DNA from: Onchocerca volvulus
Taxonomy: Eukaryota > Nematoda > Chromadorea > Rhabditida > Onchocercidae
DNA length: 64,000 bases
Direction: 5' to 3'
Assembly (NCBI GenBank): GCA_000499405.2
Contig: HG738140.1
Location: 9,823,560 to 9,887,559, forward strand
In this document: one piece after another, positions 1-12,014 of the stretch
How positions within the stretch are numbered: position 1 is the first letter of the stretch
Layout: every line of letters starts with the position of its first letter
Position numbers and translations under genes: made by a program
The notes under the pieces: generated by a model
What the model saw: the letters and a program-made list of their open reading frames with translations, nothing else
The model's database searches: none
Told to the model about the DNA's origin: nothing

Positions 1-1975
1 GGAACTAATAAAGAAATCCGGAAATGTTTGGAAATCTGTTAAATAAAGTGCAAAAGACAAGCTGCAGGAAAAATCTCAATCTTTAAAAGACTGATCGAAG
101 AAGCATGTCGAAAATCACCACAAATCTTGACTGTGACATCTATTTCTATCATTTTCTCTAAATTATGCAAATGAACACTGTAAATTACTGTAACTTGCTT
201 TTATAGGAAAGAACGTATGAAATATCAATACATGCTTGATAATATGATAGCATGATGCGATATTCCTCACTTCTGATGATGTTCTTTTCAAAGATCAAAA
301 TAAATTTTGCTAAAAGTTAGGAAAATTTAAAAACCAAAAACAGTGACTGCATTAATGAATTACTTGTTTTTCCTTCAACGTTTTCGTCTCATCGTCGTCT
401 CTGTCATCTGTCATCCACATTTCACTCTTTAGACTTGAACAAATAACTAATAAATAAACCGCTCAAAATCTTAAATGACAACAGAAATGAATATTGCTTT
501 CAAAAAAACTTGTTTTATAAGTGAATATAATTTGCATTTTGGAGTCACTACAGTATTCAATTTCTCAAAAGATAGTGATACGACGTAGGTACGAATGTAA
601 AACATTTCGTTTTATTACAAATCAGCCTATCAGTGCATGTTTGAATGCTAGTTCTAATCTGAATTGATTTAAATTTCTCATCATAAAATTGAAAATTCGA
701 CTAAAATTTCAATTTTCAACATAATGAACAATTTAGAACGCCAAGTTCGCTTTCTGCTTCTTTCTATATAGCAGTTCAATATAATAAAGTAAGTGATCGT
801 CACGTCAAATCTATATAAATCAGTTATGAATATTTTCAGGGAATTACATGTTCCGTATGCTACTGAATGAATTTATGAATGCGAAACTCAAAGGTGAATA
901 ATAATTGCTTCTTAGTTGCAGCAATGAATAGGAGTGAAACAAATTTGGGCATTACAGAAGTTAATGCATGGTGATATTTGATTTGTAACCCATGATCTCG
1001 ATAATTAGAAACAGTCACGATCATGATTGGTATTTGAGATCATGATCAGGACTGTTTCATATATCAATCTGTTCCTGAGTAAACAAATTATGCTATGCCA
1101 ATAAATCAGAAATTGGTGTAAAATAATTTTACTCATGATATGATATTTCTGATAAATTATGTTTGACTCAATGGTAGATGATGAATTCTCACTTTCCCCA
1201 GTTTACTTTTTTCTTCCTCAAGAATATATGATTCAGGAACTTTCCTTTAGGATTGAAATATAAACCTATAGTCGAACACGATATCTGTTTAAGTTTTTGC
1301 TTCATTGTCAATCTAAATATTATACCTCTTATATGGGATATAAAAAATTAAGCAGTTACTGACTTGATAATTCGTTTGATTGTTGATTGTTAAAATGAAG
1401 AGTTTTATAATAATACATTTTCGTATCAGTTACATAACAAGACAAATTCGACTCTATTTACATTGAAGTCATTTCACCAGCTTCGAAAGCTTAAGTATAA
1501 CCACACGAATTTTTACAGATAGTGTTTAATATGTTTTTGAATTTTTTTTATTACACTTTGGTGGGAAAATTCAATATGAGATCCAATAAAATAGTATAAT
1601 CGGCGAATTCGTAATTCGGTTATTGAATATTTGCTTCGAATATGGATTATAGAATTTTTTTTTTGACTTTAAGAATTTTGCATTTCTTTGCAGAATTCAA
1701 AACTTGTCTTTAACAGATACTATAGCTAATTCAGTCTTCATCCCTTATTCAGTCTGGTAGAGGACCTTATGACTGCAACTAATCCTGGATTGCTACATAT
1801 ATTCTCCGACCACCACACAATTAAGTAATGATTTGCAATAGCGTATCGCTCACTCTAATTTTGATTTCAATACTAATAGTTGTGTTAAGAAGCATTAATG
1901 CTTAAAATTGCTGTATCTATGTCGCAGCAATTCTTTATTCAAAAATTTCTTTAGATCCACTTGTATTAGCAATGG
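1..1975. other. intergenic, no gene seen
   Basis: No open frame here has splice sites or a recognisable domain. The stretch is AT-rich and holds only the last-exon flank of the minus-strand gene that ends at 1976, plus a short imperfect hairpin near 1009-1057. Confidence 0.5.
1009..1057. repeat. short imperfect inverted repeat
   Basis: The left arm at 1009-1027 (AAACAGTCACGATCATGAT) pairs with the right arm at 1039-1057 (ATCATGATCAGGACTGTTT) across an 11-base spacer, with two mismatches in 19. It lies outside any gene. It may be chance or the trace of a small foldback element. Confidence 0.45.
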
Positions 1976-4661
1976 TTATTGAAATGTTTGTCTTGGAAAG
2001 ACATGTGGCGTTTTAATCATTCGTGGCACGAATAGCGGGTGATCATCTTCCTGGAGTTGTCCTTTGAAGGCTATTACAGATACTTCGAAGGACTGTAAGA
2101 TACAATGCATTATCGACATTGCAACAACTGTATTAGCAATAATGAGTAAAATTAATGAGAAATCATTTAATAGAATTTTTACCATCTAATTTAATTAAGA
2201 TATCGTTCAATTAAGTTTTATTATTTTTGAAAGAGAAAGTTTAGTCTGATGCACTAGATTTTAAACTGATCATTACCTGATCGTAATTCAATTTATAGTT
2301 TGTTTCCGGGAAAATATTTTTACACATCCATTTAATCAAAAAATCCAAATCATTCACTGAACACATGGCGATCAAACCTCCTAAAATAGATTACTCGCAT
2401 AAAATTGCGAAGAAGGAGTAATTTCTTTTTCAAATGAAAATAAAAATTTGTACCGTCCTTTCTCTTAGTTTTTCTGCACTTACCTGTCTTTATATTTTTT
2501 TTCTTCATATGTGTATGCGTATCTAATAAGAATATAGCATTGCATTCGCGCTCATAGACCAGTAAAACGGATCGTTCAAATACAATAAGTATCATGTATA
2601 TTTGTAAATGATCCTTGAGAAAGTCACTGGAACAAAGATCTAAGAATGATTTCATTCTTGACAATATTGGAAATTATATGTCAACTGATCAGAACATGTC
2701 TTTGCTTTAATTTTTCTTATTTTTTTTTTTGTTGTATTAAGATCCAAATTCAAATCCTAGGAAAATAGGAAAGGACTATAATTGCTCAGAGGAATTTCAT
2801 TTCAAAAAAGTATAGGTCTTTTAAATTAGTTGAAATGTGAGAAGGGAATAGATAAATTCAATTCGTATTTAAGTGAAAGGTTAATTTCGAATCATTAAAG
2901 AATGCGAAGCAACAAATCATAATAAAGCCACTTACTTTATAAACTATAAAATTCGATAATTTGTAGCAAAAAAGAAAAAGATTTAATTTATATGTGAATG
3001 AGAAGGAGAAAAGAAAAAATTGCACCTTTCTATAGGCGTCAGCAAAAAAGTTTTCAGTTTATGAATCATTTTTCCACGAGCAGTAACGTACTCAATTTCT
3101 CGAAATACATTACCGCATCCTTCCAGTGCCTGAGCATTATTTTTGCAAGATTCTCAAGAGCAGATAAAAGTCATTTTTAATTATTGCAATGCTGAGTACA
3201 CTATCCATTTAATGTTGTCATAAAACGGCTTAGGAAAATCGCTTAATTTCCATAATATATGATAAATAAAAGTCAATTAGTAGTTAAGCTTGTAAATAAC
3301 TTTGAAATTACCACATGAAAAACTCTCCAGAAAGATTTTTTATTGCATGTGAAATAAAAAAAAGAAGGAAATTTTCTGTTTGAAAATCTTTTCAATATTT
3401 TTTGGCAATCCGATACTACCTGTGGAATAGTAAATGTTTCCGTACAACGATCGTTGCAAGAGCAGAATAATCGTCGTTTGGTCATTTGCTCCTCGTGTAT
3501 TTCATTACCCTCGATGATGGCATTTATGAATGCGTTTAACAGTTGTGCTGAACAGCGCTGCAAAACAAGTTTCAGTCAATGTTTGTTGCTATTATCGTCT
3601 GAAACATGACAAATGAAAACTTTCAAATGCCTGCCATCAAACATTTCGAAGTATGCAAATTACTGGCAACAACAGTTCTTTTCTCGAGAGCCTATAACTC
3701 TCCTATCTTCCATGTTTGAAAGCAATTGCAATGGAACGAAATATTCCCATTTTTGCACTATTCTAACTTGCGCATTCTGTTGAACAATGAGAAAAAAAAA
3801 AAAACAAAAAACAGAAAAAAAAAATTAGAACTTGACAAAAAAACTACAACTTGACAAAAAAATCACGACTTGCTAATTTGTGTGATTCGGGAAGGACAGA
3901 GCAAGATGCAGATACAGTAGAAATGTTCCTTATAAAGAAGAATATTATGAGCTGAGAAAACAACCAAGTGAAGGAAGTAATAAATATCGAGAGTGGCAAG
4001 AGAAAATGGAAAAAATTATAAACATTGCAAAACAGAGAACGATTTTTTCATGCGATCTTTGCGAATAGCAATTGGAAAATAAGAAAAAGATTTACCATAA
4101 TTGGCTGAGTCTTTTCAAATTCGACAAATATTTTTGATGGCCATTTTCGAAATCGTAAAGGTGTGAGATGCGGCGTGCCGCTATTTCTTCTGCTTGCAGA
4201 TGATATTTGCGTAGGTCGCAACATGATGCCTTCTCGATAGATATATTCAGTCAATTTGACGGCAATTATTGTGCAAGCATTAGATGGCGTATAGCGACCA
4301 GCCAGTCGAGATTGAGATATTTCCATTGGCATTCGCCATACTGCGACATGACCTTTCTACAAAGATTTTCTAATGTAAAAAGAAATGTTCAAGAGTCAAC
4401 ACTTCATCTTAAATATATTGATGATTTTTGTATGAATAAAATAATTCTTACTGTTTCGTGTAGGAAATAAAGAAAAAAAAAGACATGAATCCCATTATTC
4501 TAAATTCGCAATTCTAAATGATCACAAACCATCCTACCTGTTCATATGCAGCGATCAGAGTTGGCAACAGACGTCGTTTGAGTTCATCAGCATCCTCATA
4601 AATATTACCGTTACCACTTCCCGTCTCATCCTCATTTGCGCCACAAATATTCCAAGTTAAT
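1976..4661 (-). CDS. conserved unknown protein, candidate papain-like cysteine protease (5' end missing)
   Basis: Minus-strand exons at about 4661-4538, 4356-4096, 3557-3420, 3152-3026, 2656-2484, 2380-2277 and 2092-1976 (stop). All junctions agree in codon phase except 3420 to 3152, where a small exon may be missed or one boundary is wrong. About 340 residues are visible; the first exon has no ATG, so the N-terminus lies further upstream. I do not recognise the family by name. The pattern suggests a papain-like fold: a Cys at the head of a helix (SNACTIIAVKL, exon at 4.3 kb); helices; then beta strands (MILIVFERSVLLVYE) followed by LLDTHTH and a glycine plus helix (TGGLIAMCSVNDLDFLIKW). That Cys-then-Asp-x-His order, with Asp-x-His ending a strand, is known from several deubiquitinase or Ubl-protease folds (UfSP, ATG4, C76). 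The enzymatic assignment is inference; the exon structure is directly supported. Confidence 0.6.
3791..3875. repeat. A-rich tract with short tandem units
   Basis: Poly-A runs are followed by repeated ACTTGACAAAAAAA-like units about 18 bases apart, with a third degraded unit. The tract lies in an intron of the minus-strand unknown gene and is probably simple sequence. Confidence 0.6.
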
Positions 4662-7099
4662 CTTGTATTTTTTAAATGATTTTGAACCCTACCCGACCAA
4701 TTTTGAAACATATAAATGTATAAAATGATCAAATGATTCCTAAAACTTTGTTTTTAAAACTTTTCGCGATTTTATTTTATGCAAAGCAAAAAAAAACGGA
4801 ATAAAGCTATGTATAATTCAGAAAAGATTTGTGCATGAATGAAAATATGTAGTTCACAGCAAAAATTAGAAATGCATGTGCGATTTACATTGCAATCATT
4901 AAGGCAAACTTTTGAAGACAACTACAAATCAACCAAGAATTAAAAATAAAAAAATTGTTGTTTATGAATACTGCAGCAAACTAAATCGTTTCATATTGAA
5001 AGCGAATAATTTATTTGTGCCTTTGATGGAAAACACAATTATTGGCTATGACCGTAACCCCCGAAACTTCAATGAATCGCACGCCGATCACTGATAATAC
5101 TACTAGCAAGTTTTTTTATCATCAATAATGATTAATTATATTAGTGTTGCTAGTTGTAATAAACATTGAAACAGATATGGTCATGCCTGAAAAAAATCGA
5201 AACGATCGTCAACTGGCTATTAATATATTTGGCACAACTGCGAAACAATTTGCCGAAGTCGAAAGAGTTTTCAGGTAGGGAATATTTAATGAATATTTGA
5301 TTCTGAAAAGTGTTCTTAAATTGAATGACAAACAAACCCGACATCATCTGGCTCTGTAAAGCACCAATTTAACAATTTTTGCTAATCGTATTCATTTTAA
5401 AAGATGAAGAATTTTATATGCAATATCTCCGAAAACTGAAGTATTGATAAGGATGATAAATGAATGTCTTTTAATTTTATTTTTAAGATTGGCTTTTTTG
5501 GTAAAAATTGAGTGATTCTAATTATCATAAGTCCTCTTTGTTTAGCACTACTTATATGAAATTAGTGTAATATGGCAAATATAGCAGAAGGTTTTGATAA
5601 TAATTACTGATTTTCATAATAAGACAAATAATTTTAATTACTTTTATCACTAACCTTTGACTTACATAAGGCCCAATTTCGGTGACATTGTTTGTGTTAA
5701 TTAGTATCCTGCTTATTGCTACTGGTTAAAAAAGCATTTGCGGACAATAATAACATTAAAATATTATTCAGGAGTGTGTATACAGCAAATTTATTTACCC
5801 TATTCAAAACCGCATGCGCATTCGGTAGCATTTCGAATATAAATTCAGATATTTTGTTTCAACCACTTTTTATAAATTATTTGAAAAGTTATTCCAGTTT
5901 TTTTGCTCTTTATGTTTTAAAACTGGTAGAAATTCGCTCATCCACGACTAATTGGCTTTATCTCAAAAATGTCTTATTTCATTATAAATACTAACAAGTG
6001 ATAATTTGCTGGAATGAAAAAAGCATTCCAAAATTTCTATAGCGAAATAAGCGGTGAGCACAGAAGGTTCAATCACAAATTCTTGTTTATGATTGGTCCA
6101 TTCTAAAACTAAGTTTTTAAGAATATTTGATAAGGGCAGCGGTTAGTCACATAACAACAATTGTATATGATATTTATAATTATTTTCTTTCTTTTATAAC
6201 CGCCATTGCTACTAAAGAAAGCAAAAGCGTTTGAATTTTTGGACTCTGAATAAAAAGAAAACAAATACAGCAAATCTTTTTACACTAAGTTAATAATTAC
6301 TTCATGATATATCTCACGATGATATAGTTGATAGAACAATGGCATTCCACTTTGTTTTATTTTACTTTTTTTGCAATTACAAGAGAAACAGCAGATGTGA
6401 AATGTGAAACAGTATAAAGCAACAGTACTTTCATCAAAAAATGTTCATTAGAAGTCTTTTTATAAAACTTTTCATCAGGAAAAAAATTTGTTTTGGACAG
6501 AAATTAATCGGATACGATCAAATATCGGCGAAGAAATGTTGTAGAACTTGTTTACTCATCGCTTCCAGAGTATTCATCCATTTTCATTAAGTATTAATAT
6601 TAAAAAAATAAAAACAAATTATTAAAGACAGAAATCAACAAATTGGAAGGAGTGAAAAATCATGCTTTTTGATTGCGAGATGACGAACAGGTTCTTTTTG
6701 GCCTTCCGGGTGCAAAAATTTAATAATGAAAATATGATGATACAAATGATTCATGATGAAAGATTTTTGTTTTTCGAAACAGTGAATTGTATTCAGATAT
6801 ATCAATAATCAGTCTTGTGAGAAGCAAGCGAGCTGTTATTATTATCATAAAAATGAAAAAAAATAAAAATTACTCATCAAAGCAGCCAACAGGTTCCATA
6901 AAGTAGGAAAGTGTCTATCAGTAATCGCTTCATGTTATGCCATATGACAAAGTTATCGCATTAATGATTTTTGCTCTTCGTGGAACAGTTGATTAAATAG
7001 GAAAATTTCCTTGAAATCAACAAATTTCAAGTCACATGGACAAATTCATTTTATTCCATTGCAATTTGTTTATCTAAATAGACAAAATCACAGAGACAG
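4662..7099. other. no confident gene
   Basis: Some 5' exons of the gene at 1976-4661 may be hidden here, because its first recognised exon lacks a start codon. I could not identify them. Isolated frames such as 5716-5994 (+) have no domain and poor splice context. Confidence 0.35.
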
Positions 7100-9045
7100 T
7101 TCATCAATCCAATTTGCGGAAAAAATTTCATTAATGGTTGGGAACGAGAAGGTGCGGCGATAACAGTACATCGCAATTGATGAATTAGTGGTTAACTTGC
7201 AAGAAGGATTTGCAGATGCAAGCTCACTCCATCTTTGGACATTTGACACATGAATGTCGTATTTTCTGCGACAAAAGTTTGTGATCGCTTTCTGATGATT
7301 GATTGTAGCATAGCTATGCTGGTTGTTCCACGCCGATCGCATTTGTCAATTTTGGCTGGAATTTAGTCAGTACGGTAAAGGAAATATTACTATTAGTTGG
7401 ATCATGAATTACCATGTAAGTTCTTGCATATTTCATTGTTATTAACATTCATTTGTTAAAAATTACAATCGATGGTGTTGAATAAATTTCACAAAATCTA
7501 GACTTTTTAAGGCCGGCTTGGCAGTTTTTGATGAGCCAGTTACTAAGAAGAATGCATTTGATCATGAGAAAATGACGAAAACTAATTGCGAGACAGAAAC
7601 CAAATTGGGTAACAGATCAGATCAAGTGGTATTTGCTAATAAAGAAATTGCTTGAAAATCTATCATACAATGAGACAGTTATTCCAGCTCCTGCTTGCAA
7701 ATGTCTTTTCACTTTATAAAACAATAAAAACAACTTTCATCAGAATCACACTTTCTTCAAAAGTGTTGTTGCTATTGTTTCCAAACGAGAAAACTGAAGT
7801 CATATTTGGAAGAAACAGTACTGGGAAATATTCAAATATAGATTCTTCGATTATTGATATAATAATTATAATCAACGAAGTAAGCTTTAGTTATTCCCTT
7901 GATCTCCTGGCATCATCATTAAATCTTGAGGTAAAATACGTTTAGTTCAGGTACCAAATAGGATATCCATCAAATTATTAGACGTACGTGTTGATTTAAA
8001 ATATCGTGGTACTAGAATTTTTTTCAGGCAAGAAGTTGCTGAGAAATTTGCAAGTTAAGTTAAAATCACCGATTATTGTTGTTTTCTCTTCACTTTGTAG
8101 TCCAGAGATGGACTATTAACTAATCTATAATGGCGTACCTTTTAATAAACATATACTGGAAAATTTTTATTGTTAACAGGTTTAATCGTAGTTTTATCTT
8201 GATCGTTTTCTTACCAAATAGTTCTTCTCCATCTAAAATCTCTAAATCTATCGTTGCAACAATTTACCAAATTACAGTTTATTGTTCGTTGATATTTTCG
8301 GTTGAAAATCTCAACGATTTTCGTATGAAAGAAGCAAAAGAATTTTCTTGGCATAATATTTACTCATATGCTCCAGACATTAAATTTCATTTTACTTGCC
8401 TTTAGAAATAAAATGTACCGTATCTCAATTAGCAATTTCTTCATTCTTCTACAAATTAAAAGAGATTTTGTACAATCCAAGGATTTTATACATGTTTAAC
8501 GCAATAAATTTGGGATTATCCAATGCTGAAATTGGATGCAGTAATTCTCATATGAATTTTTCCTTAACTTATTTGCTTTGTTGAAAATTCTGAAGACGAT
8601 CCTTCAGATTGTGGACACATTCAAAGATCCGGATCTTTATCACATGAAGCAAGCAACAGCTTTGGGTACAACGAAAACCAAAGATCTGGCTAAGTTAATT
8701 TCACTCTTTTTGCAAGGAAAAATCATTTGCACAGTTTGATGGAATTTCTCAAAACTCCACAAATATCACATCTAATATGTGAATGAATCATAAATTTTAT
8801 CAATGTTTTTACGTCATTTTTACTAATTTTTTGGCAACGAGCTCAGTGATAAATGAAATAATTAAATTTTCGTGTTTATGATTCTGTTCTGGCTCATTGA
8901 ACGTGCAGGAATTGGTGGTAGCACAATAATGATTAATATGGAGGAAAAATTGGTTATCGTACATGTAAGCAATAGTTTGAAAATAAGTACCGGCAAAGTC
9001 ACAAGAATTTATCGGCTTTTGAGAAAACCATTTTATAGGCATTAA
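7100..9045 (+). pseudogene. broken beta-lactamase-family (LACTB/LACT-type serine hydrolase) gene
   Basis: Pieces of one family occur in order on the plus strand but in shifting frames with stops. Near 7117: KNFINGWEREGAAITVHRN then stop. Near 7195: a VVNL..GFAD...LW segment and a damaged MSYFLRQKF stretch where family members have the S-x-x-K nucleophile region. Near 7515: GLAVFDEPVTKKNAFDHEKM. At 8396-8584: LYNPRILYMFNAIN. Near 8617-8735: DPDLYHMKQATALGTTKTKD then LAKLISLFLQGKI. At 8881-9045: ERAGIGGSTIMINMEEKLVI..SNSLK, ending in a stop. Known: nematodes carry several LACT genes, descended from beta-lactamase/PBP-type proteins. The S-x-x-K Ser is not preserved and several stops interrupt the frames, so I call a pseudogene. 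A spliced but highly diverged gene is less likely. Confidence 0.7.
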
Positions 9046-9591
9046 GATGATTTCTTGGATTAAACTGAATTGGATTAGTTTTCAAACAATAATTCACAGC
9101 AAAATTTAGATCATATTTTCATTGGCTATCTTAAGAATATAATATTTCTCGTAATAATAATTTTAATGCCGAGAAAAAACTAATTATAATTGATATCTCG
9201 AAACTTCTTGTGCTCCAGTATGATTCGTTTACCCATATCTATGAGATGAATTTACTGATGACTTTGATATCTGTCCAAGAAAGCCAATAACAAACTTCCA
9301 AAATTCTTATATCAAAAAAAAAAGATTCAAGAATCATGAAGATAATTTCTGCTGTCACTCCTTGACATCTCATCTTTCGAAAAAGCTGTGCATCCTATCT
9401 CTCTCCCTTTCCGCTTCGGAATTAATGCTAATGTTTTGTGATAGAGAATTAATGATCATCTGCTCTGATGGTGTAGTAAGTATTTCATCAAACTTTTATT
9501 TTCCCGTTGCATTGCCTTGAAAATTTCGACTTTTTTTTTTCGAAAAATTTCGAATTTTACAATAATTCAAAGGTGAAACAAATCGGTAATT

Positions 9592-11316
9592 TTATGCAGT
9601 TTGACCAGTATAGTTTGACAAGTCAATGAACTCAACATCGTAGTAATATTTCTGACGTAAAGCATATTCAATTACAAGTAAATGTAACAATAGATATTGT
9701 TCGGGTTTTACAACTGCTTTATCACGTTGTGTTCTGACACGAAGTACTGTATCTCGGACGTCCACCAAAATATTACCATTAGGTAGTTTCTCAGTATAAT
9801 CCATTTTACGGCAGCAAATATCCAGCACAGCCAATGTACCGCTTCTACCCGAACCCGTCAAACAATGCACAACGATTGGTGAACTGCAAATAAAGCATGT
9901 CTTATGCTCCGGAAAATGCTATATTCTATTTTGCTCGAACAAATTGATTTCTAATGGGACGGGAAATACCGAAATGAGACATTTAGATCTATCCTATAAC
10001 TTATAAAAGTATAAAAACACTTGAAGATAGCAGTGAAACAAAGAGGATAATTCAATTCCCAAGATTTCCTTCAAACTAAGGGATGATTTGCATGGAATAC
10101 ATACCGTCCATCTTTTAGCCAGCCACTTTTCTCCGCTTCCTTAATGAACAATTTTCGATTGTAATTTATATCGGACATCAAATAGAGCATTTCAGTTGGT
10201 CTCTCTGGTGTCCCTTTGTTATACCAGGTATAAAGACATATATGAAGGATTTTTCGTTCTTGGCCATCTCCTTTTCTCAACTGAAATTCGATCTGATCTA
10301 CAATAAATCATCAAAGACAACCTTAGCAATACTTGTAAATGCATAAGTACAAAAAATTCTCTTTCTCGTTCCTGTTCGGTTCAAAGTTATTTCTAATACA
10401 TCAACTAATGTTATCATCAGTCAGTTATCATGTTATCATCAGTGAGTGTTATCATCATCAGTGTTATCATCAGTTACCCTATCATCACAAAATCAGTGAG
10501 CCATTAATAAATAGGTAACCTTTATCAGTGAGCCATTAATAAGTAGGTAACCTTTATCAGTGAGCCATTAATAAATAGGTAACCTTTAACACTGATGCTT
10601 CATAGGCATCCCGAATTAATTGTGATCCGCAAAATTCAATGCTATAGGGTCCGAATGTGGCAGTAGCAGACTGTTTGGTTGGAACATACAAAAATATCTT
10701 TGCAGAATGCAAACTAGTCATTGCAACAATTTCAACTACATTCTCCTGATAAATCATCGCCCAAAATGATTCTACAGTGTTTTCCATTGGCGACTGCGTC
10801 AAAATAAATTTCTTCTCCTCCCGAAATCCATCCACATAATTAGCATTGATGTAATCATGCATGCCTGATGTATGCCTGAAAGTTTTCAATAATAATGCAA
10901 CTGAAAGTTTTTTTGCTAAAAAAGGAACTCAGATGTATAAAATTTTCACAATATTTGTGAATTTGTAGGAATCGGAATTTAGACATCATATCCAAGACGA
11001 AGAAAAAGAAAACAGCTCAAGGAAAATGGGAAAAAGAAATAACAGAGAGAATAAATTCATCAAAGTATAAAGATACTAACGGGACTTTCACTCTGGTTTG
11101 CTCAACACATCGAATATCATTGTATCGATTTAGCGCTTTGTATTGTTCAGAAAAAATTGCCAAGTCCTTGCTATCCTTGGAAATAACAGTGGCGTAATCA
11201 AAGAATAAACCATAGACAGACATAGAACATACGCGACGTGTGAAAGCATTCAGCGTTTCCGATTCTCCAGTATCATGCAAATATTCACCTGGTTTCAAAA
11301 TATATCTGAAAATCAT
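9592..11316 (-). CDS. protein tyrosine phosphatase, nematode type, probably catalytically impaired
   Basis: Exons 11316-11081, 10875-10584, 10280-10105 and 9883-9592 join in phase to a 331-residue single PTP domain if translation starts at the ATG at 11316. An acceptor at 11306 would instead allow an upstream exon. Visible PTP motifs: NRYNDIRC (pTyr loop) near residue 65, DYINANYVDG, FILTQSPMENTVESFW, and the active site VHCLTGSGRSG with Cys242 and Arg248. The WPD-loop position reads W195-Y-N-K-G-T-P, so the usual Pro-Asp is Tyr-Asn and the general-acid aspartate is gone. In the Q-loop (DKAVVKPEQY) the first catalytic Gln position is Val. With Cys and Arg kept but the acid lost, it may bind phosphotyrosine or act slowly. 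Such divergent PTPs are expanded in nematodes, often in male germline. No signal peptide or transmembrane segment is seen. Confidence 0.88.
10493..10588. repeat. 32-bp tandem repeat, three copies, over a PTP splice donor
   Basis: Copies begin at 10493, 10525 and 10557, each reading TCAGTGAGCCATTAATAA and on to GGTAACCTTTA. The third copy contains the end of PTP exon 2 and its donor (AAAG|GTTACC on the minus strand). The two other copies repeat that donor-like sequence inside the intron. A short ATCATCAGTGTT-rich array lies just before, at about 10415-10490. Confidence 0.9.
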
Positions 11317-11548
11317 TTTACCAGAAAGGACACAATGACGTGGACAGGATGTATTCTGTAAGCATCCTGGCACTGATGCCAAAAATACGAAATTTCAGTC
11401 CAGTAATCTTCCACCCATTAGTGCTTCTCTTTCAAATGATTTCAGGAGACTGAAGACGGCAAATTTTATTATAAGATTGATAAATAATTGACTTCCAAGC
11501 TAATTCAGTGTAATTAATTTTTGGACTAATTCAGAATGATCAAGTTCT

Positions 11549-12014
11549 CCTGATCATTTATCCAGCATTATTTCGAATATTATTGGCCCTCGTGAGTTTC
11601 ATGAACAGTGCCCTACAATCCGCTTGCCATATGATTGGGATATAAGAAACTGTCGCTGATCTTGGTTTAGCAAGTACAACATTATCTCCTATTTTATTTA
11701 AATTCTAATTTCTTTGAAATAATAGCACTTGCTGTATGCAGTTTTCTGATGAGCAGCACAAACAAATTTAATAAAAAGTTATTTTTCAAGATTTTAGTTC
11801 GCTTAAAAATGAATGCCAGCTAGTTCTTACTTGGAAATTGATTTCACAAACTAATTTTTCCATTTGTTTCATTTAAACAAACCTTGCAGGAACAGCAGGC
11901 ATAGGAGCACTGGAAAAAGTTCGGGAACTGTTTGTCAATTCCGAACTCTCCGATTGCGACCGTTTGGAAGTACCCATTTACAATTTGATGAAGCAAACGG
12001 AACAATTCTTATAG
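11549..12014 (+). other. coding-like fragments, family not recognised
   Basis: Two plus-strand stretches look protein-coding. 11549-11660 gives IIGPREFHEQCPTIRLPYDW and then a stop. A TTGCAG acceptor at 11884-11889 opens a frame with AGIGALEKVRELFVNSELSD and ends at TAG 12014. The PYDWD piece recalls the region after the catalytic domain of CK1/TTBK-like kinases, and the AGIG piece vaguely recalls a PTP signature, but neither is convincing. They may be remnants of one decayed gene. Confidence 0.3.

Noticed and set aside
4207..4470. 87-codon plus-strand frame
   Set aside because: It is antisense to the strong minus-strand exon at 4356-4096, whose frame joins its neighbours in phase.
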